The notes under the pieces are model-generated. The model searched no databases and was not told where the DNA came from. It was given only the letters and a program-made list of their open reading frames with translations. Made by a program: the position numbers and the translations under genes. Positions 9,641 through 18,824 of a stretch of DNA of 64,000 nt are shown here, in pieces. Numbering within the stretch: the stretch's first letter is position 1; each line of letters starts with the position of its first letter. This DNA comes from Canicola haemoglobinophilus (GTDB lineage Bacteria; Pseudomonadota; Gammaproteobacteria; Enterobacterales; Pasteurellaceae). The stretch is from contig NZ_MUXZ01000004.1 in the NCBI RefSeq assembly GCF_002015075.1, positions 158,565 to 222,564 of the forward strand, in the 5' to 3' direction.

Positions 9641-10492
9641 ATGGGATATTTTAAATCTTTAATTGGTTTACTTTTCTTATTTGCCAGCACCTTTTCCTAT
9701 GCTTGCAATGTTAATTCTCCGATTAAAATTGGTGCGTTAGATTGGGAAAGTGGGCAATTTTCTACCGCACTTGTTAAGTTGATTTTGCAACATGGCTACC
9801 AATGTAATGTGGAAACAGTGCCGGGTGCAGTGAATGCTTTAGAAAATGCTTTAACGCAAAATGATATTCAAATTATTACAGAACAATGGGTAGGTCGTTC
9901 GCCAATTATTGAAAAAGGATTATCTGAAAATAAAGTCAAAATTGTGGGGGATATTTTAAAAGGCGGAGCAACACAAGGTTGGTATATTCCCGATTATTTA
10001 CAGCAAAAATATCCCGAATTAACGAAGTTAGCCGATTTATCTCGTTTTTCATACCTTTTCCAAGATCCTGAAAATCCAACAAAAGCACGCTTTCTAAATT
10101 GCCCAACGGGTTGGAGTTGTGAAATATTTAACCGTAATTTGTTAAAAAATACAGGGTTAGCCAAACAGTTCAATAATGTTTTGCCGGGGACAGGGGCGGC
10201 TTTAGATGCGGAAATTTCCTCTGCCTATGAACAGAAAAAGCCGATTCTTTTTTATTACTGGCAACCAACGGGTTTAATGGCGAAGTATAAATTTGCTGAA
10301 ATCCAATTCCCCGAATTTGATCCACAATGTTGGCAACATTTATTACAAAGAGAAAATTCAACCTCTTGTGTAAGCGGTTTTCCTAGCTCTACTTTGGCTT
10401 TCTCTGTTTCGACGGAATTTACCGAGCAATATCCTGATTTAATTGCTTTATTAAGTAAAAAATCAGGCTATCTTAGAGATGACAGAAAATAA
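9641..10492 (+). CDS. Glycine betaine/proline-type ABC substrate-binding protein
   Basis: Periplasmic binding protein of the OpuAC/ProX type, expected to capture a quaternary amine such as glycine betaine, choline or a proline betaine. Signal peptide of about 21 residues ends FSYA before CNVNS; the position -3 residue is Ser, so signal peptidase I is more likely than a lipobox. The domain begins with PIKIGALDWESGQ and includes tryptophans typical of the betaine cage (EQWVGRSP, TQGWYIP, YYWQP). Its 3' end overlaps the permease gene by 14 nt, and the ATPase follows, forming a complete importer operon. The exact substrate is inferred. Confidence 0.85.
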   Translation: MGYFKSLIGLLFLFASTFSYACNVNSPIKIGALDWESGQFSTALVKLILQHGYQCNVETVPGAVNALENALTQNDIQIITEQWVGRSPIIEKGLSENKVKIVGDILKGGATQGWYIPDYLQQKYPELTKLADLSRFSYLFQDPENPTKARFLNCPTGWSCEIFNRNLLKNTGLAKQFNNVLPGTGAALDAEISSAYEQKKPILFYYWQPTGLMAKYKFAEIQFPEFDPQCWQHLLQRENSTSCVSGFPSSTLAFSVSTEFTEQYPDLIALLSKKSGYLRDDRK

Positions 10493-11456
10493 ACGTAATG
10501 GGGAAACACAAGCACGTTTATTTCTGCAACAATTTCCAGAAATATGGCAAAAATGGCTTTCAGATAGTGCCTCTCAAAATTTAGCTAAGGCGTTACAAAC
10601 TGAACAAAATTCAAACCGCTCTTTTTTCCAAAGTTGGTCTTTTTCAGAAGAACTCAATCAATCCTTAGCGAATACGGTGCAACAGCATGGCGATAAATTC
10701 CGTTTTGTCAGCCAAAATATCTTAGATTGGTTACTTATTCCTTTAGAAAAGGTATTACAACAACTGCCTTCTTGGGTTATTTTACTTAGCGTATTTTTGC
10801 TAGGTTGGCATTCCACAAGAAAATGGTGGTTTGCTTTTGCTTGCGGTTTTGGTTTCTATTTTATTGGCGCTTTGGGGCTTTGGATTCCCTTGATGCAAAC
10901 GTTAGCTTTATTGATGGTCTCTGCCAGTTTTATTATTTTGTTGGGTATTCTCCTTGGTATTTTAATGGCTTGTAGTTCTAGATTACATCGCCTATTACAA
11001 CCAGTTTTAGATGTGATTCAAACTATGCCGAGTTTTGTCTATCTCATTCCAGTGTTGATGTTATTTGGTATCGGAAAAGTCCCAGCACTGTTTGCCACAG
11101 TAATTTATGCCACAGCTCCCCTTATCCGATTGACTGCCTTGGGTATCCGTCAGGTAAATCCACAAATTATTGAAGCGGCTCGCTCCTTTGGTACAACAAA
11201 TAGACAAATGCTGATTTGGGTACTTTTACCTCAGGCAAAACCTAGCATTATGGCAGGTATCAATCAGGCTATTATGATGTCTTTAGGTATGGTTGTTGTT
11301 GCTTCAATGATTGGTGCAAAAGGGCTTGGAGAATATGTATTACAAGCCATTCAAACTTTAAATATTGGACAAGGTGTTGAAGCAGGGACAGCGATTGTTA
11401 TCTTGGCAATTATTATTGATCGCATTACTCAGGCTTATGGTAAAGGCAGAAATTAA
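10479..11456 (+). CDS. Glycine betaine/proline-type ABC permease
   Basis: Inner-membrane permease of the ProW/OpuAB type, 325 aa. A hydrophilic N-terminal stretch of about 90 residues precedes about seven membrane segments. The binding-protein-dependent transport loop is seen around EAARSFGTTNRQMLIWVLLP (EAA motif, about 230-250). It overlaps the binding-protein gene by 14 nt and is 11 bp before the ATPase gene, so the three are one transcript. Confidence 0.9.
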   Translation: MTENKRNGETQARLFLQQFPEIWQKWLSDSASQNLAKALQTEQNSNRSFFQSWSFSEELNQSLANTVQQHGDKFRFVSQNILDWLLIPLEKVLQQLPSWVILLSVFLLGWHSTRKWWFAFACGFGFYFIGALGLWIPLMQTLALLMVSASFIILLGILLGILMACSSRLHRLLQPVLDVIQTMPSFVYLIPVLMLFGIGKVPALFATVIYATAPLIRLTALGIRQVNPQIIEAARSFGTTNRQMLIWVLLPQAKPSIMAGINQAIMMSLGMVVVASMIGAKGLGEYVLQAIQTLNIGQGVEAGTAIVILAIIIDRITQAYGKGRN

Positions 11457-11467
11457 GTAGGATAGAT

Positions 11468-12283
11468 ATGGCACAAATTAAGTTTCAAAATGTCAGTAAG
11501 GTCTATGGAAAACAATGTGATAAGGCATTGAAACTGCTTAAACAGAATGTTTCTAGTAGTGAAATTTTTCAACAGACAGGCTGCCAAGTTGGCTTGCGTA
11601 ACATCAATTTGGAGATAGAAGGGAGTGGCATTTTTTGCATTATTGGTTTATCGGGTTCTGGAAAATCAACCTTAATTCGTCACATTAATCGCTTGATTGA
11701 GCCAAGTTGTGGGGATATTTGGGTAGGAGAAACCAATGTAATGTCGTTGGATCAAAATGGGTTAAGGGAATTTCGCCAACAAAAAATTAGTATGGTATTT
11801 CAACATTTTGGCTTATTTCCTCATATGAATGTCGTGCAAAATGTCTCTTATGCTTTAAAAGTAAAAAATGTCTCTTCAAAAGAGCGGTTGGAACAAGCAA
11901 AGTTTTGGTTAAATGAAGTTGGGCTTGCTGGCTATGAAAATAGCTGTCCTGATCAACTCTCTGGTGGAATGCGTCAGCGAGTGGGGCTTGCTAGAGCTAT
12001 TGCTGCGAATACCGATATCATTTTAATGGATGAGCCTTTTTCCGCACTAGATCCGATCAATCGCATTAAATTACAAGAACTTGTTTTGAAGTTACAGCAA
12101 AAGCTCAACAAGTGTATTGTTTTTATTACTCATGATATTGATGAAGCAATTAATTTAGGTAAACAAATTGCGATTCTTAATGCAGGCGAACTTATTCAAA
12201 CAGGTACACCACAAGAGTTATTAACAAATCCAGCTAATGAGTATGTTGAAGATTTTATGAGGTTGGTAAAAAATCCCTGTTAG
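11468..12283 (+). CDS. Glycine betaine/proline-type ABC ATPase
   Basis: ATP-binding subunit of the ProV/OpuAA type. Walker A GLSGSGKST at about 60-68, signature LSGGMRQRVG at about 163-172, Walker B IILMDEP at about 184-190, H-loop ITHD. At 271 aa it lacks the C-terminal CBS pair that senses ionic strength in ProV (400 aa) and OpuAA, so uptake is probably not gated in that way. Third gene of the importer operon. Confidence 0.9.
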   Translation: MAQIKFQNVSKVYGKQCDKALKLLKQNVSSSEIFQQTGCQVGLRNINLEIEGSGIFCIIGLSGSGKSTLIRHINRLIEPSCGDIWVGETNVMSLDQNGLREFRQQKISMVFQHFGLFPHMNVVQNVSYALKVKNVSSKERLEQAKFWLNEVGLAGYENSCPDQLSGGMRQRVGLARAIAANTDIILMDEPFSALDPINRIKLQELVLKLQQKLNKCIVFITHDIDEAINLGKQIAILNAGELIQTGTPQELLTNPANEYVEDFMRLVKNPC

Positions 12284-12302
12284 ATTTTTATATCAATCAT
12301 TT

Positions 12303-13022
12303 TCATGTCGAGCTCTCTATATTCGCTTCTGCAAATTGAAATGGACGATAAGGAATAATGTTATTTTTTGCTCTTTGCAAAGGAAAAGGATAGGTTCGTT
12401 TTTGTGCCACAATTAAAGTTAAAGGAGCAAAATATTCTTGCTGTTTTGTTTCGCCTAGATTTATTTGCTTAATGATTTCAAAATTCAATAATTCCAACCA
12501 ATCTACAACACGCCAGTTGAAATATTGACGGAAAGGAAGTGCGGTCTGATTTTTGTAGTTTAATTGTTGTTTAAAAATCAATGGGCTGTAAGGGTTAAAA
12601 AGAGAGATAAACAAATAGCCATCATCTTCTAAAACCCTAGTAATTTCTCGTAGTAGCTGATGAGGGTTTTCCGTGAAATTTAATGTGTTAGCTAATACAC
12701 AAGCATTAATAGATTGTTGTACAAAAGGAAGTTGTAATGGATCTGCTTGTATTAGACTAATTTCTTCTGTTTGATTTGGGGTAAAAAGTGCGGCGGGATT
12801 TTGGGTTATTTCTGGCATGAGAATAATTTTATGACGTAAGGGCAAATTGAGCTCCAATTCTGCACTCAATCCACCAATCATCAGCCACTGATACCCCAAC
12901 ACTTTTGGAAACCAGTCTGCAAAAAATGAATTGATTAAGCTACAATATGTGGCGCCTTTTTGAATATGCTGCCAGCTTGTTGGCAGTTGATAATTTTTTA
13001 CTGATTTAGCTTTGAATTTCAT
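12303..13022 (-). CDS. SAM-dependent methyltransferase-like protein (YafS type)
   Basis: A 239-residue class I methyltransferase-like protein. A Rossmann methyltransferase core is suggested by LPFVQQSINACVLANTLNF and EITRVLEDDGYLFISLFNP. The usual GxGxG motif I is not clear, so cofactor binding may be weak. The gene is divergent from gloB with only 35 bp between them, the same pairing as yafS-gloB in E. coli, which supports the identification. Substrate unknown. Confidence 0.75.
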   Translation of the reverse strand: MKFKAKSVKNYQLPTSWQHIQKGATYCSLINSFFADWFPKVLGYQWLMIGGLSAELELNLPLRHKIILMPEITQNPAALFTPNQTEEISLIQADPLQLPFVQQSINACVLANTLNFTENPHQLLREITRVLEDDGYLFISLFNPYSPLIFKQQLNYKNQTALPFRQYFNWRVVDWLELLNFEIIKQINLGETKQQEYFAPLTLIVAQKRTYPFPLQRAKNNIIPYRPFQFAEANIESST

Positions 13023-13057
13023 ATTGTGTTTTACTCAATGATCTGTGGAGGCCTTTA

Positions 13058-13759
13058 ATGCTCATTTCTATTCCTGCACTTAATGATAACTATATTTGGT
13101 TGTACAAACGAGAAAATTTGCCTGTAATTGTGATCGATATACCAGAAATACTTGGATTATCTCAAGTTGTACAACAACAAAACTTAGAAATTGGTGCCTT
13201 GCTGATTACCCATAATCATCAAGATCATGTTGGTGGCTTAGCGGAATTTAAGCAGCTTTATCCTCATGTGGAAATTTACGGGCCAGATGAATGTGCTGAT
13301 CAAGGATTAACTCAAATTGTTGAAGAAGGGAAATTATCTGTAGCTGGCTATGAAGTAGAGGTTTTGGCTACAGGTGGGCACACAGCGCAACATATTAGTT
13401 TTTTAGTTGATGGGCATTTATTTTGTGGAGATGCCTTATTTTCAGCTGGTTGTGGACGAGTGTTTACGGGAAATTATGTGCAGATGTTTAGTTCTTTGCA
13501 GAAATTTAAATCCTTACCTGATGACACTATTATTTGTCCAGCCCATGAATATACACTAAGCAATTTAGCTTTTGCTTTAACTGTAGCGAAGGATAAAAGT
13601 GCGGTGGAAAATCAGCTCGAAAAAGTGAAAAAACTGAGAGCAGAAAATAAGCCTAGTTTACCGACCACATTAGGATTAGAAAAACAAATTAATCCGTTTT
13701 TACAAGCTGATAGCCTTGATCTATTTATTGAATTACGTAAAGCAAAAGATCTTTTCTAA
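13058..13759 (+). CDS. gloB: Hydroxyacylglutathione hydrolase (glyoxalase II)
   Basis: Metallo-beta-lactamase-fold hydrolase that converts S-D-lactoylglutathione to D-lactate and glutathione, the second step of methylglyoxal detoxification. The metal motif THNHQDH (THxHxDH) lies at about 51-57, with further ligands in GGHTAQH, CGDALF and PAHEYT. Length 233 aa, a little shorter than E. coli (251). The C-terminus (LFIELRKAKDLF) is intact; a decayed hemA fragment follows directly. Confidence 0.96.
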   Translation: MLISIPALNDNYIWLYKRENLPVIVIDIPEILGLSQVVQQQNLEIGALLITHNHQDHVGGLAEFKQLYPHVEIYGPDECADQGLTQIVEEGKLSVAGYEVEVLATGGHTAQHISFLVDGHLFCGDALFSAGCGRVFTGNYVQMFSSLQKFKSLPDDTIICPAHEYTLSNLAFALTVAKDKSAVENQLEKVKKLRAENKPSLPTTLGLEKQINPFLQADSLDLFIELRKAKDLF

Positions 13760-13761
13760 CT

Positions 13762-13923
13762 CGCGATGTAGAGGGAAGTGCAGACTTCTTTGAATGGCTT
13801 AAAGTCCGTCAATTTTCTAATTTAATTCGTGATTATCGAGAAAGTGCGGAGATAATTAGACAAGATTTATTAGAAAAAGCGCTACAAGCCTTGCAAAACA
13901 GCTGGCTTGCAGACTTTTTCTAA
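13762..13923 (+). pseudogene. hemA: Relic of hemA (glutamyl-tRNA reductase), 3' portion
   Basis: Right after gloB an open stretch without a start codon reads ...ADFFEWLKVRQFSNLIRDY then RESAEIIRQDLLEKALQALQ. This aligns well with the C-terminal helical region of glutamyl-tRNA reductase (E. coli: ...FMAWLRAQSASETIREYRS and QAEQVRDELTAKALAALEQ). The similarity stops after LQALQ and a TAA ends the frame at 13921-13923. About 36-40 codons remain; the catalytic and NADPH-binding parts are gone. H. influenzae and H. haemolyticus lack hemA and require heme, so this is a gene remnant. Seen by reading and from memory of the family; no alignment was run. Confidence 0.8.
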
Positions 13924-13949
13924 AGTAGTTAAATTTTAAAAATCGGACT

Positions 13950-15344
13950 TTATTTAAGTTTTTCCAATTTAGCTAACAAAACATGAGCTGGCAGTTGTTG
14001 AATTTTGCGCATGCGCCAAAGTAATAAAGTAGCTGCAATGGTTAAACTCACGACAAAAGATACCCAAAATCCAGCGGCGCCAATACTCTCAATAATCCAA
14101 TCTGTTCTTGATAATGAATAACCTAGCGGCATACCTACACCCCAATAGCAAAATACGGTGATGTATGAAATCGCCTGAGTATCTTTGTATCCTCTTAGTG
14201 CGCCACCGGAAACCACTTGAATTGTGTCGGAAAATTGATAAAGTGCGGCAATAATTAGCAGACTACTTGCTAAGGCAATTACGTCTTTATCTTTGACAAA
14301 GATAGCGGCTATTTCGTAGCGGAAGAAAAAGGTAATAAGTGCGGTAACGCAAGCAATAGATAAGCCGACCCCAAGGGCAGAGTAGGATACGAGTTTTGCT
14401 TTATCCACAGCGCCTTCGCCTAAACGTTGTCCCACGAGAATAGTTGCTGCCATGCCTAAAGACATTGGTAACATAAACACAAAAGAACTGGTGTTTAGTG
14501 CAATTTGGTGGCTTGCCACCACTTGAGTTCCAAGCGGAGATAGCAACAATGAGGCAAGGGCAAATAGTGCCACTTCACAACAAATTGCCACAGCAATGGG
14601 AAAACCTAAACGTAACAATTTTACTAATGTTTTGCCATTAGGCATTTCGATAATTTGTTCAAAGACTTTTAAGTCACGTTGATTTCTGGCTTTTTTACTA
14701 TAACCGATCATCATTAAACACATTGCCCAATTCACAATAGATGTGGCAATTCCACAGCCTACTGCACCAAAAGCAGGTATGCCTAATTTGCCGTAAATAA
14801 AAATATAATTTAGCGGAATATTAAGGAGTAAACCAAGGAACGTAATTACCATTGCTGGCTTTGTTTTTGCAACGCCATCGCTTAAACAACGGAAGTTAAT
14901 TAATAATAAATAGCCCGGTAATCCCCATAACATTGCGTGCAGGTAACCAATAGTGATGTTGGCGAGTTTTTCATCCATTTTCATATATTGGATTACCATG
15001 TCGCTGTTGTAGATTAATAAATCAAGAGGAATGCTACTGAAAAGAACAAGCCATAGTCCTTGACGTATTTGATGAGCAATGCGAGAACGTTGTCCCGAAC
15101 CATTTAAATAAGAGATGGTAGGAGGTAGCGCAAGTAATAAGCCATGTCCAAATAAAACTAAAGGGAGCCAAATTGATGCACCTACGGAAATTGCCGCCAT
15201 ATCAGCCGCACTTACACGTCCAGCCATGATGGTATCCACGAGTCCCATGGAGTTTTGCGCAACTTGTGCCAATAAAATAGGAATAGCAATGGCAACTAAC
15301 TTTTTTGCTTCCGCATGATATTGTTGAAAATGAGTTAATTTCAT
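13950..15344 (-). CDS. norM: MATE-family multidrug/Na+ antiporter (HmrM/NorM type)
   Basis: Twelve-helix inner-membrane exporter that expels cationic drugs in exchange for Na+ or H+. The N-terminus LTHFQQYHAEAKKLVAIAIPI followed by QVAQNSMGLVDTIMAGR is typical of NorM-like MATE proteins. Length 464 aa equals the characterised H. influenzae HmrM. It is divergent from ribE, sharing a 56-bp intergenic region. Confidence 0.94.
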   Translation of the reverse strand: MKLTHFQQYHAEAKKLVAIAIPILLAQVAQNSMGLVDTIMAGRVSAADMAAISVGASIWLPLVLFGHGLLLALPPTISYLNGSGQRSRIAHQIRQGLWLVLFSSIPLDLLIYNSDMVIQYMKMDEKLANITIGYLHAMLWGLPGYLLLINFRCLSDGVAKTKPAMVITFLGLLLNIPLNYIFIYGKLGIPAFGAVGCGIATSIVNWAMCLMMIGYSKKARNQRDLKVFEQIIEMPNGKTLVKLLRLGFPIAVAICCEVALFALASLLLSPLGTQVVASHQIALNTSSFVFMLPMSLGMAATILVGQRLGEGAVDKAKLVSYSALGVGLSIACVTALITFFFRYEIAAIFVKDKDVIALASSLLIIAALYQFSDTIQVVSGGALRGYKDTQAISYITVFCYWGVGMPLGYSLSRTDWIIESIGAAGFWVSFVVSLTIAATLLLWRMRKIQQLPAHVLLAKLEKLK

Positions 15345-15400
15345 AAAAAAAACGAGTCTGATATAATGTTGACAATTTTTTATCTAGAGAGAACTTTTAT

Positions 15401-16009
15401 ATGTTTACAGGAATTGTTCAAGGAACAGCGCAAATTCAGTCTATTGTTGAGAAAGCTAATTTTAGAACACAGATAGTGAAAATGCCACAGGATTTACTGG
15501 CGAATTTAGAAATTGGTGCATCAGTAGCAAATAATGGCGTATGTTTAACGGTCACTGAAATCAATGGTGATTTGATTAGTTTTGATTTAATGACAGAAAC
15601 GTTGCGCATTACCAATCTTGGTAATTTAGCTGAAGGGGATTTTGTCAATATTGAGCGTGCAATGAAAATGGGTGATGAAATTGGTGGCCATGTTTTATCT
15701 GGCCATGTTTATTGTACTGCCGAAGTTAAAGAGCGTATTCAAACAGAAAATAACTTACAAATTTGGTTTGAGATGCCTGAAGCTGAATTAATGAAATATG
15801 TGTTGACCAAAGGTTTTATCGCTATTGAAGGTATTAGTCTGACGATTGGAGAAGTAAAAGGTCAGCAATTCTGCGTTAATTTAATTCCTGAAACAATTGA
15901 CCGCACTTTAATTGCAAAACGTGCTATTGGGGATTTGGTCAATATTGAAATTGATCCGCAAACGCAGGCAATTGTGGATACAGTGGAGCGCTATTTAGCC
16001 AATAGATAA
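15401..16009 (+). CDS. ribE: Riboflavin synthase, alpha subunit
   Basis: Dismutates two 6,7-dimethyl-8-ribityllumazine molecules to riboflavin. Starts MFTGIVQG and has two lumazine-binding repeats (about 1-97 and 98-195), with GHVLSGHV at the start of the second. Length 202 aa. No FMN riboswitch fits in the 56-bp upstream gap. A TATAAT -10 box is at 15362-15367. Called ribC in some Haemophilus annotations. Confidence 0.97.
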   Translation: MFTGIVQGTAQIQSIVEKANFRTQIVKMPQDLLANLEIGASVANNGVCLTVTEINGDLISFDLMTETLRITNLGNLAEGDFVNIERAMKMGDEIGGHVLSGHVYCTAEVKERIQTENNLQIWFEMPEAELMKYVLTKGFIAIEGISLTIGEVKGQQFCVNLIPETIDRTLIAKRAIGDLVNIEIDPQTQAIVDTVERYLANR

Positions 16010-16030
16010 TCTTTCATTTTATTTAATTTT

Positions 16031-16052
16031 ATGGGGATCTTTTGATCCCCAT
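16031..16052. terminator. Bidirectional terminator between ribE and rarA
   Basis: Perfect 9-bp stem ATGGGGATC / GATCCCCAT with a TTTT loop, flanked by T-rich sequence on one side and A/T-rich on the other, between two convergent genes. Confidence 0.85.
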
Positions 16053-16058
16053 ACTTTC

Positions 16059-17399
16059 TTATTTATAACGTTTTTGGCTACTTTGCTCATCAATTTTACG
16101 CAAGCGTTCCAATTTTTCCTTAATCTGAATTTCTAGCCCACGCTCTGTTGGAAAATAAAATTGAGTATCTTTTAGTTCCACAGGGAAATAATTTTCCCCA
16201 GCTGCATAAGCATTAGGTTCATCATGTGCATAGCGGTATTCTGCACCGTAGCCTAATTCTTTCATTAAATGAGTTGGTGCATTACGCAAATGTATCGGTA
16301 CATCATAATCAGGCATTTCTTTTGCCAGTTTTTTCGCTTGATTAAAGGCAACATATACCGCATTACTTTTAGGGGCAACAGCTAAATAGACAATAGCTTG
16401 TGCAATAGCTCGTTCCCCCTCCGCAGCACCAACTCGAGTAAAGCAATCCCATGCCGCAATTGCTACTTGCATTGCTCTTGGGTCTGCATTGCCTACATCT
16501 TCAGAGGCGATAGCTAATAAACGTCGGGCTACATAGAGAGGATCGCCACCTGCTGTAATAATTCTAGCGTACCAATATAAAGCCGCATCAGGCGCAGAAC
16601 CTCGAATGGATTTATGCAGGGCGGAAATGAAATCATAAAATCTATCGCCTTGTTTGTCGAAACGAGCTTGCCGCTCGCCTAATATTTCAGTTAATAGGCG
16701 ATGATCAATCATTTTTCCTTGTTCAGTTTCTTCCGCCATATCAACCATAAGCTCCAAGCAATTTAAGGCTAAACGTGCATCGCCATTGACATATTCTGCT
16801 AAGTTTTCCAATACATTCTCAGCAAAAACTAACCGCTCTTTTCCTAGTCCTTGTTCTTTATTTTGGCTGGCATTTTGTAACAATGTCACAATATCAGCTT
16901 TGCTGAGAGGCTTTAAAATATAAACTCGGGCGCGAGAGAGCAATGCACTATTGAGTTCAAAAGAAGGGTTTTCTGTAGTCGCACCAATGAAAATGATTGT
17001 GCCGTCTTCAATATGAGGTAGGAAAGCATCTTGTTGGCTTTTATTAAAGCGATGAACTTCATCAACAAATAAAATAGTTTGTTGACCAGTTAAGCGATTT
17101 TGTTTTGCTCGTTCAATGCTTTCACGAATTTCTTTTATGCCACTCGTCACTGCCGAAATCCGCTCAACTTGCGCATTAATGTGTTGGGCAATAATTTCTG
17201 CTAGCGTTGTTTTACCTGTTCCTGAAGGTCCCCAGAAAATCATGGAGTGAATGTGCCCATTTTCAATGGACTTACGCAAAGGTTTTCCTGTGCCAATTAA
17301 GTGTTCTTGACCACAGTATTGATCCAAGGTTTGTGGGCGAACTCTTGCTGCTAAAGGTTGAAATGTTGAGGGAGAGAAATCAAGTGAAAAATTGGACAT
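16059..17399 (-). CDS. rarA: Replication-associated recombination protein RarA
   Basis: AAA+ ATPase of the clamp-loader type that acts at stalled replication forks. Walker A is WGPSGTGKTT, Walker B VDEVHRF, sensor region GATTENPSFELN, and the C-terminal tetramerisation region includes HKSIRGSAPDAALYWYARI. I chose the ATG at 17399 (MSNFSLDFSPSTF), matching the family N-terminus and preceded by GGGG; a longer frame to 17447 adds 16 residues without family support. 446 aa. Downstream of lolA as in E. coli. Confidence 0.96.
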   Translation of the reverse strand: MSNFSLDFSPSTFQPLAARVRPQTLDQYCGQEHLIGTGKPLRKSIENGHIHSMIFWGPSGTGKTTLAEIIAQHINAQVERISAVTSGIKEIRESIERAKQNRLTGQQTILFVDEVHRFNKSQQDAFLPHIEDGTIIFIGATTENPSFELNSALLSRARVYILKPLSKADIVTLLQNASQNKEQGLGKERLVFAENVLENLAEYVNGDARLALNCLELMVDMAEETEQGKMIDHRLLTEILGERQARFDKQGDRFYDFISALHKSIRGSAPDAALYWYARIITAGGDPLYVARRLLAIASEDVGNADPRAMQVAIAAWDCFTRVGAAEGERAIAQAIVYLAVAPKSNAVYVAFNQAKKLAKEMPDYDVPIHLRNAPTHLMKELGYGAEYRYAHDEPNAYAAGENYFPVELKDTQFYFPTERGLEIQIKEKLERLRKIDEQSSQKRYK

Positions 17400-17464
17400 A
17401 TAAAACCCCATAGGAACAGCTAAAAAATGGACGCTTATTGCGCCCAATTCTCTAATTTAATTCA

Positions 17465-18079
17465 TTATTTTTTACGTTGATCGTCTAGTTCAGCACCTTT
17501 AGGCAAGGTGAATTTAAAGACGTTATCATTTAAAGATTGATTCGTAATATTGCGTAAAATATACAGATTACTTTGTCCATCTTTTTCTACTGTACTAAAG
17601 TTCTTTAATACACCATCACTTTCGATACGGATATTAAATTGTTTAATAGCGCTCTTTTGCGCTTTTGGCTTGAGGATAAAAGTATCTGCTTTTTGTTCTA
17701 CAATATATTGTTGCCAATGGCTTGGATCATTGCTGGTGAGCAAGACGAAAGGTGTGTCACTTAAGGCATCCTTTACCCAATTAGCCGTAGCTTGTTCAAC
17801 AAAAGGATCATAGAACCATAGGGTTTTACCATCTGCAATAATTTGACTTTCTTGTGGTGTTTGGTTGTCCATACGAAATAAATTTGGGCGCTTGAGCTGT
17901 ATTTTCCCACTACCTTGTTGGATCTCTTTCCCCTTGGCATCGCTCACTTGTTGTTTATAGTCCGCACTTAAAACATCAATTTTGTTCAAGCGGATTTGTA
18001 GTTCATTAACCGCATCAGCCCAAGTTATATTACTGATACCTGCCAATAAAAGTGCGGTTAATTTTAGATATTTTTTCAT
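17465..18079 (-). CDS. lolA: Outer-membrane lipoprotein carrier LolA
   Basis: Periplasmic chaperone that receives lipoproteins from LolCDE and delivers them to LolB. Signal peptide of about 21 residues (ends ITWA before DA). Typical strands include YKQQVSDAKGKEIQQGSGKI and PNLFRMD, and DGKTLWFYDP. Length 204 aa. It leads the lolA-rarA pair. Confidence 0.96.
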   Translation of the reverse strand: MKKYLKLTALLLAGISNITWADAVNELQIRLNKIDVLSADYKQQVSDAKGKEIQQGSGKIQLKRPNLFRMDNQTPQESQIIADGKTLWFYDPFVEQATANWVKDALSDTPFVLLTSNDPSHWQQYIVEQKADTFILKPKAQKSAIKQFNIRIESDGVLKNFSTVEKDGQSNLYILRNITNQSLNDNVFKFTLPKGAELDDQRKK

Positions 18080-18284
18080 TATGTTTCCTTTTCAAGTTTA
18101 GCTAAATGGGTTTTACACAACCCAATCACAGAAATGCCGCATAACATATCACAAAAACGAAGTATTAATGTTAAAAATTAAAGAATATTTTATTTGCTGT
18201 TTGATACTGTGATCCAGTGCAAAGAAAAATTTTTTCTAATGGTTATAATACAGGATTGTTATTTATTTTTAAGGAGTATTTTTT

Positions 18285-18695
18285 ATGCAAAATTGGACAC
18301 CTGAGATGTGGCAAAGTGGATTGATTGGTTTATGTGTGGGCGTGGTTATTGGTTATTTATTGTTACGCTTGACTAAAGGTTCAGTGAAAAAACAAATTAA
18401 AACGGAAGCGGAGTTAGAGCAGGTTAAAACTCAACTTAATAATCAAAAACAACAATTAGAACAACACTTTGCGGAAAGTGCGGAATTATTAAAAAATATT
18501 GCACAAGATTATCAAAAACTTTATGTGCATTTAGCTAATTCATCAACCGCATTATTGCCTGAATTAGCACAAAAAGAATTATTTACACCTAATTTACTCG
18601 CAGCTGAAACTGTTTCCACACCTGTAAACAGCGAAGATGGTCAACCAAGAGATTATTCTGAAGGTTCATCAGGTATTCTGAAAGCAGAAAAATAA
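18285..18695 (+). CDS. zapG: Division/envelope protein ZapG (YhcB, DUF1043)
   Basis: Small inner-membrane protein with one N-terminal membrane helix (about 12-30, GLIGLCVGVVIGYLLLRL), then a coiled coil (about 38-95) rich in Gln/Glu and a flexible tail. YhcB/ZapG proteins coordinate cell division and envelope growth. 136 aa; good AAGGAG site before ATG, own terminator after. Confidence 0.92.
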   Translation: MQNWTPEMWQSGLIGLCVGVVIGYLLLRLTKGSVKKQIKTEAELEQVKTQLNNQKQQLEQHFAESAELLKNIAQDYQKLYVHLANSSTALLPELAQKELFTPNLLAAETVSTPVNSEDGQPRDYSEGSSGILKAEK

Positions 18696-18699
18696 ATCC

Positions 18700-18728
18700 A
18701 AATAGGCACGTAAAAGTGCCTATTTTTC
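18700..18728 (+). terminator. Terminator after zapG
   Basis: AAATAGGCAC / GTGCCTATTT stem of 10 bp, 6-nt loop, followed by TTCT. Confidence 0.85.
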
Positions 18729-18758
18729 TACCATTTCTTTATTCCCTCTCATATTTCT

Positions 18759-18787
18759 AAAACTTTTTTTGATTTTTTCTGTCTTAA
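18759..18787 (+). promoter_or_regulatory. Candidate sigma-E promoter of htrA
   Basis: AAAACTT at 18759-18765 and GTCTTAA at 18781-18787 with a 16-nt spacer between AACTT and TCTTAA resemble the sigma-E consensus (GGAACTT / TCTGA or TCTAA). Placement about 40 bp before an HtrA protease gene, a classic sigma-E target, supports it. Confidence 0.45.
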
Positions 18788-18824
18788 ACCAGCAATATTT
18801 ATTTTGATTTAAATGGAGAAAAAA

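Noticed and set aside
15345..15400. FMN riboswitch before ribE
   Set aside because: Only 56 bp separate the divergent genes, too short for an RFN element, and no RFN consensus is present.
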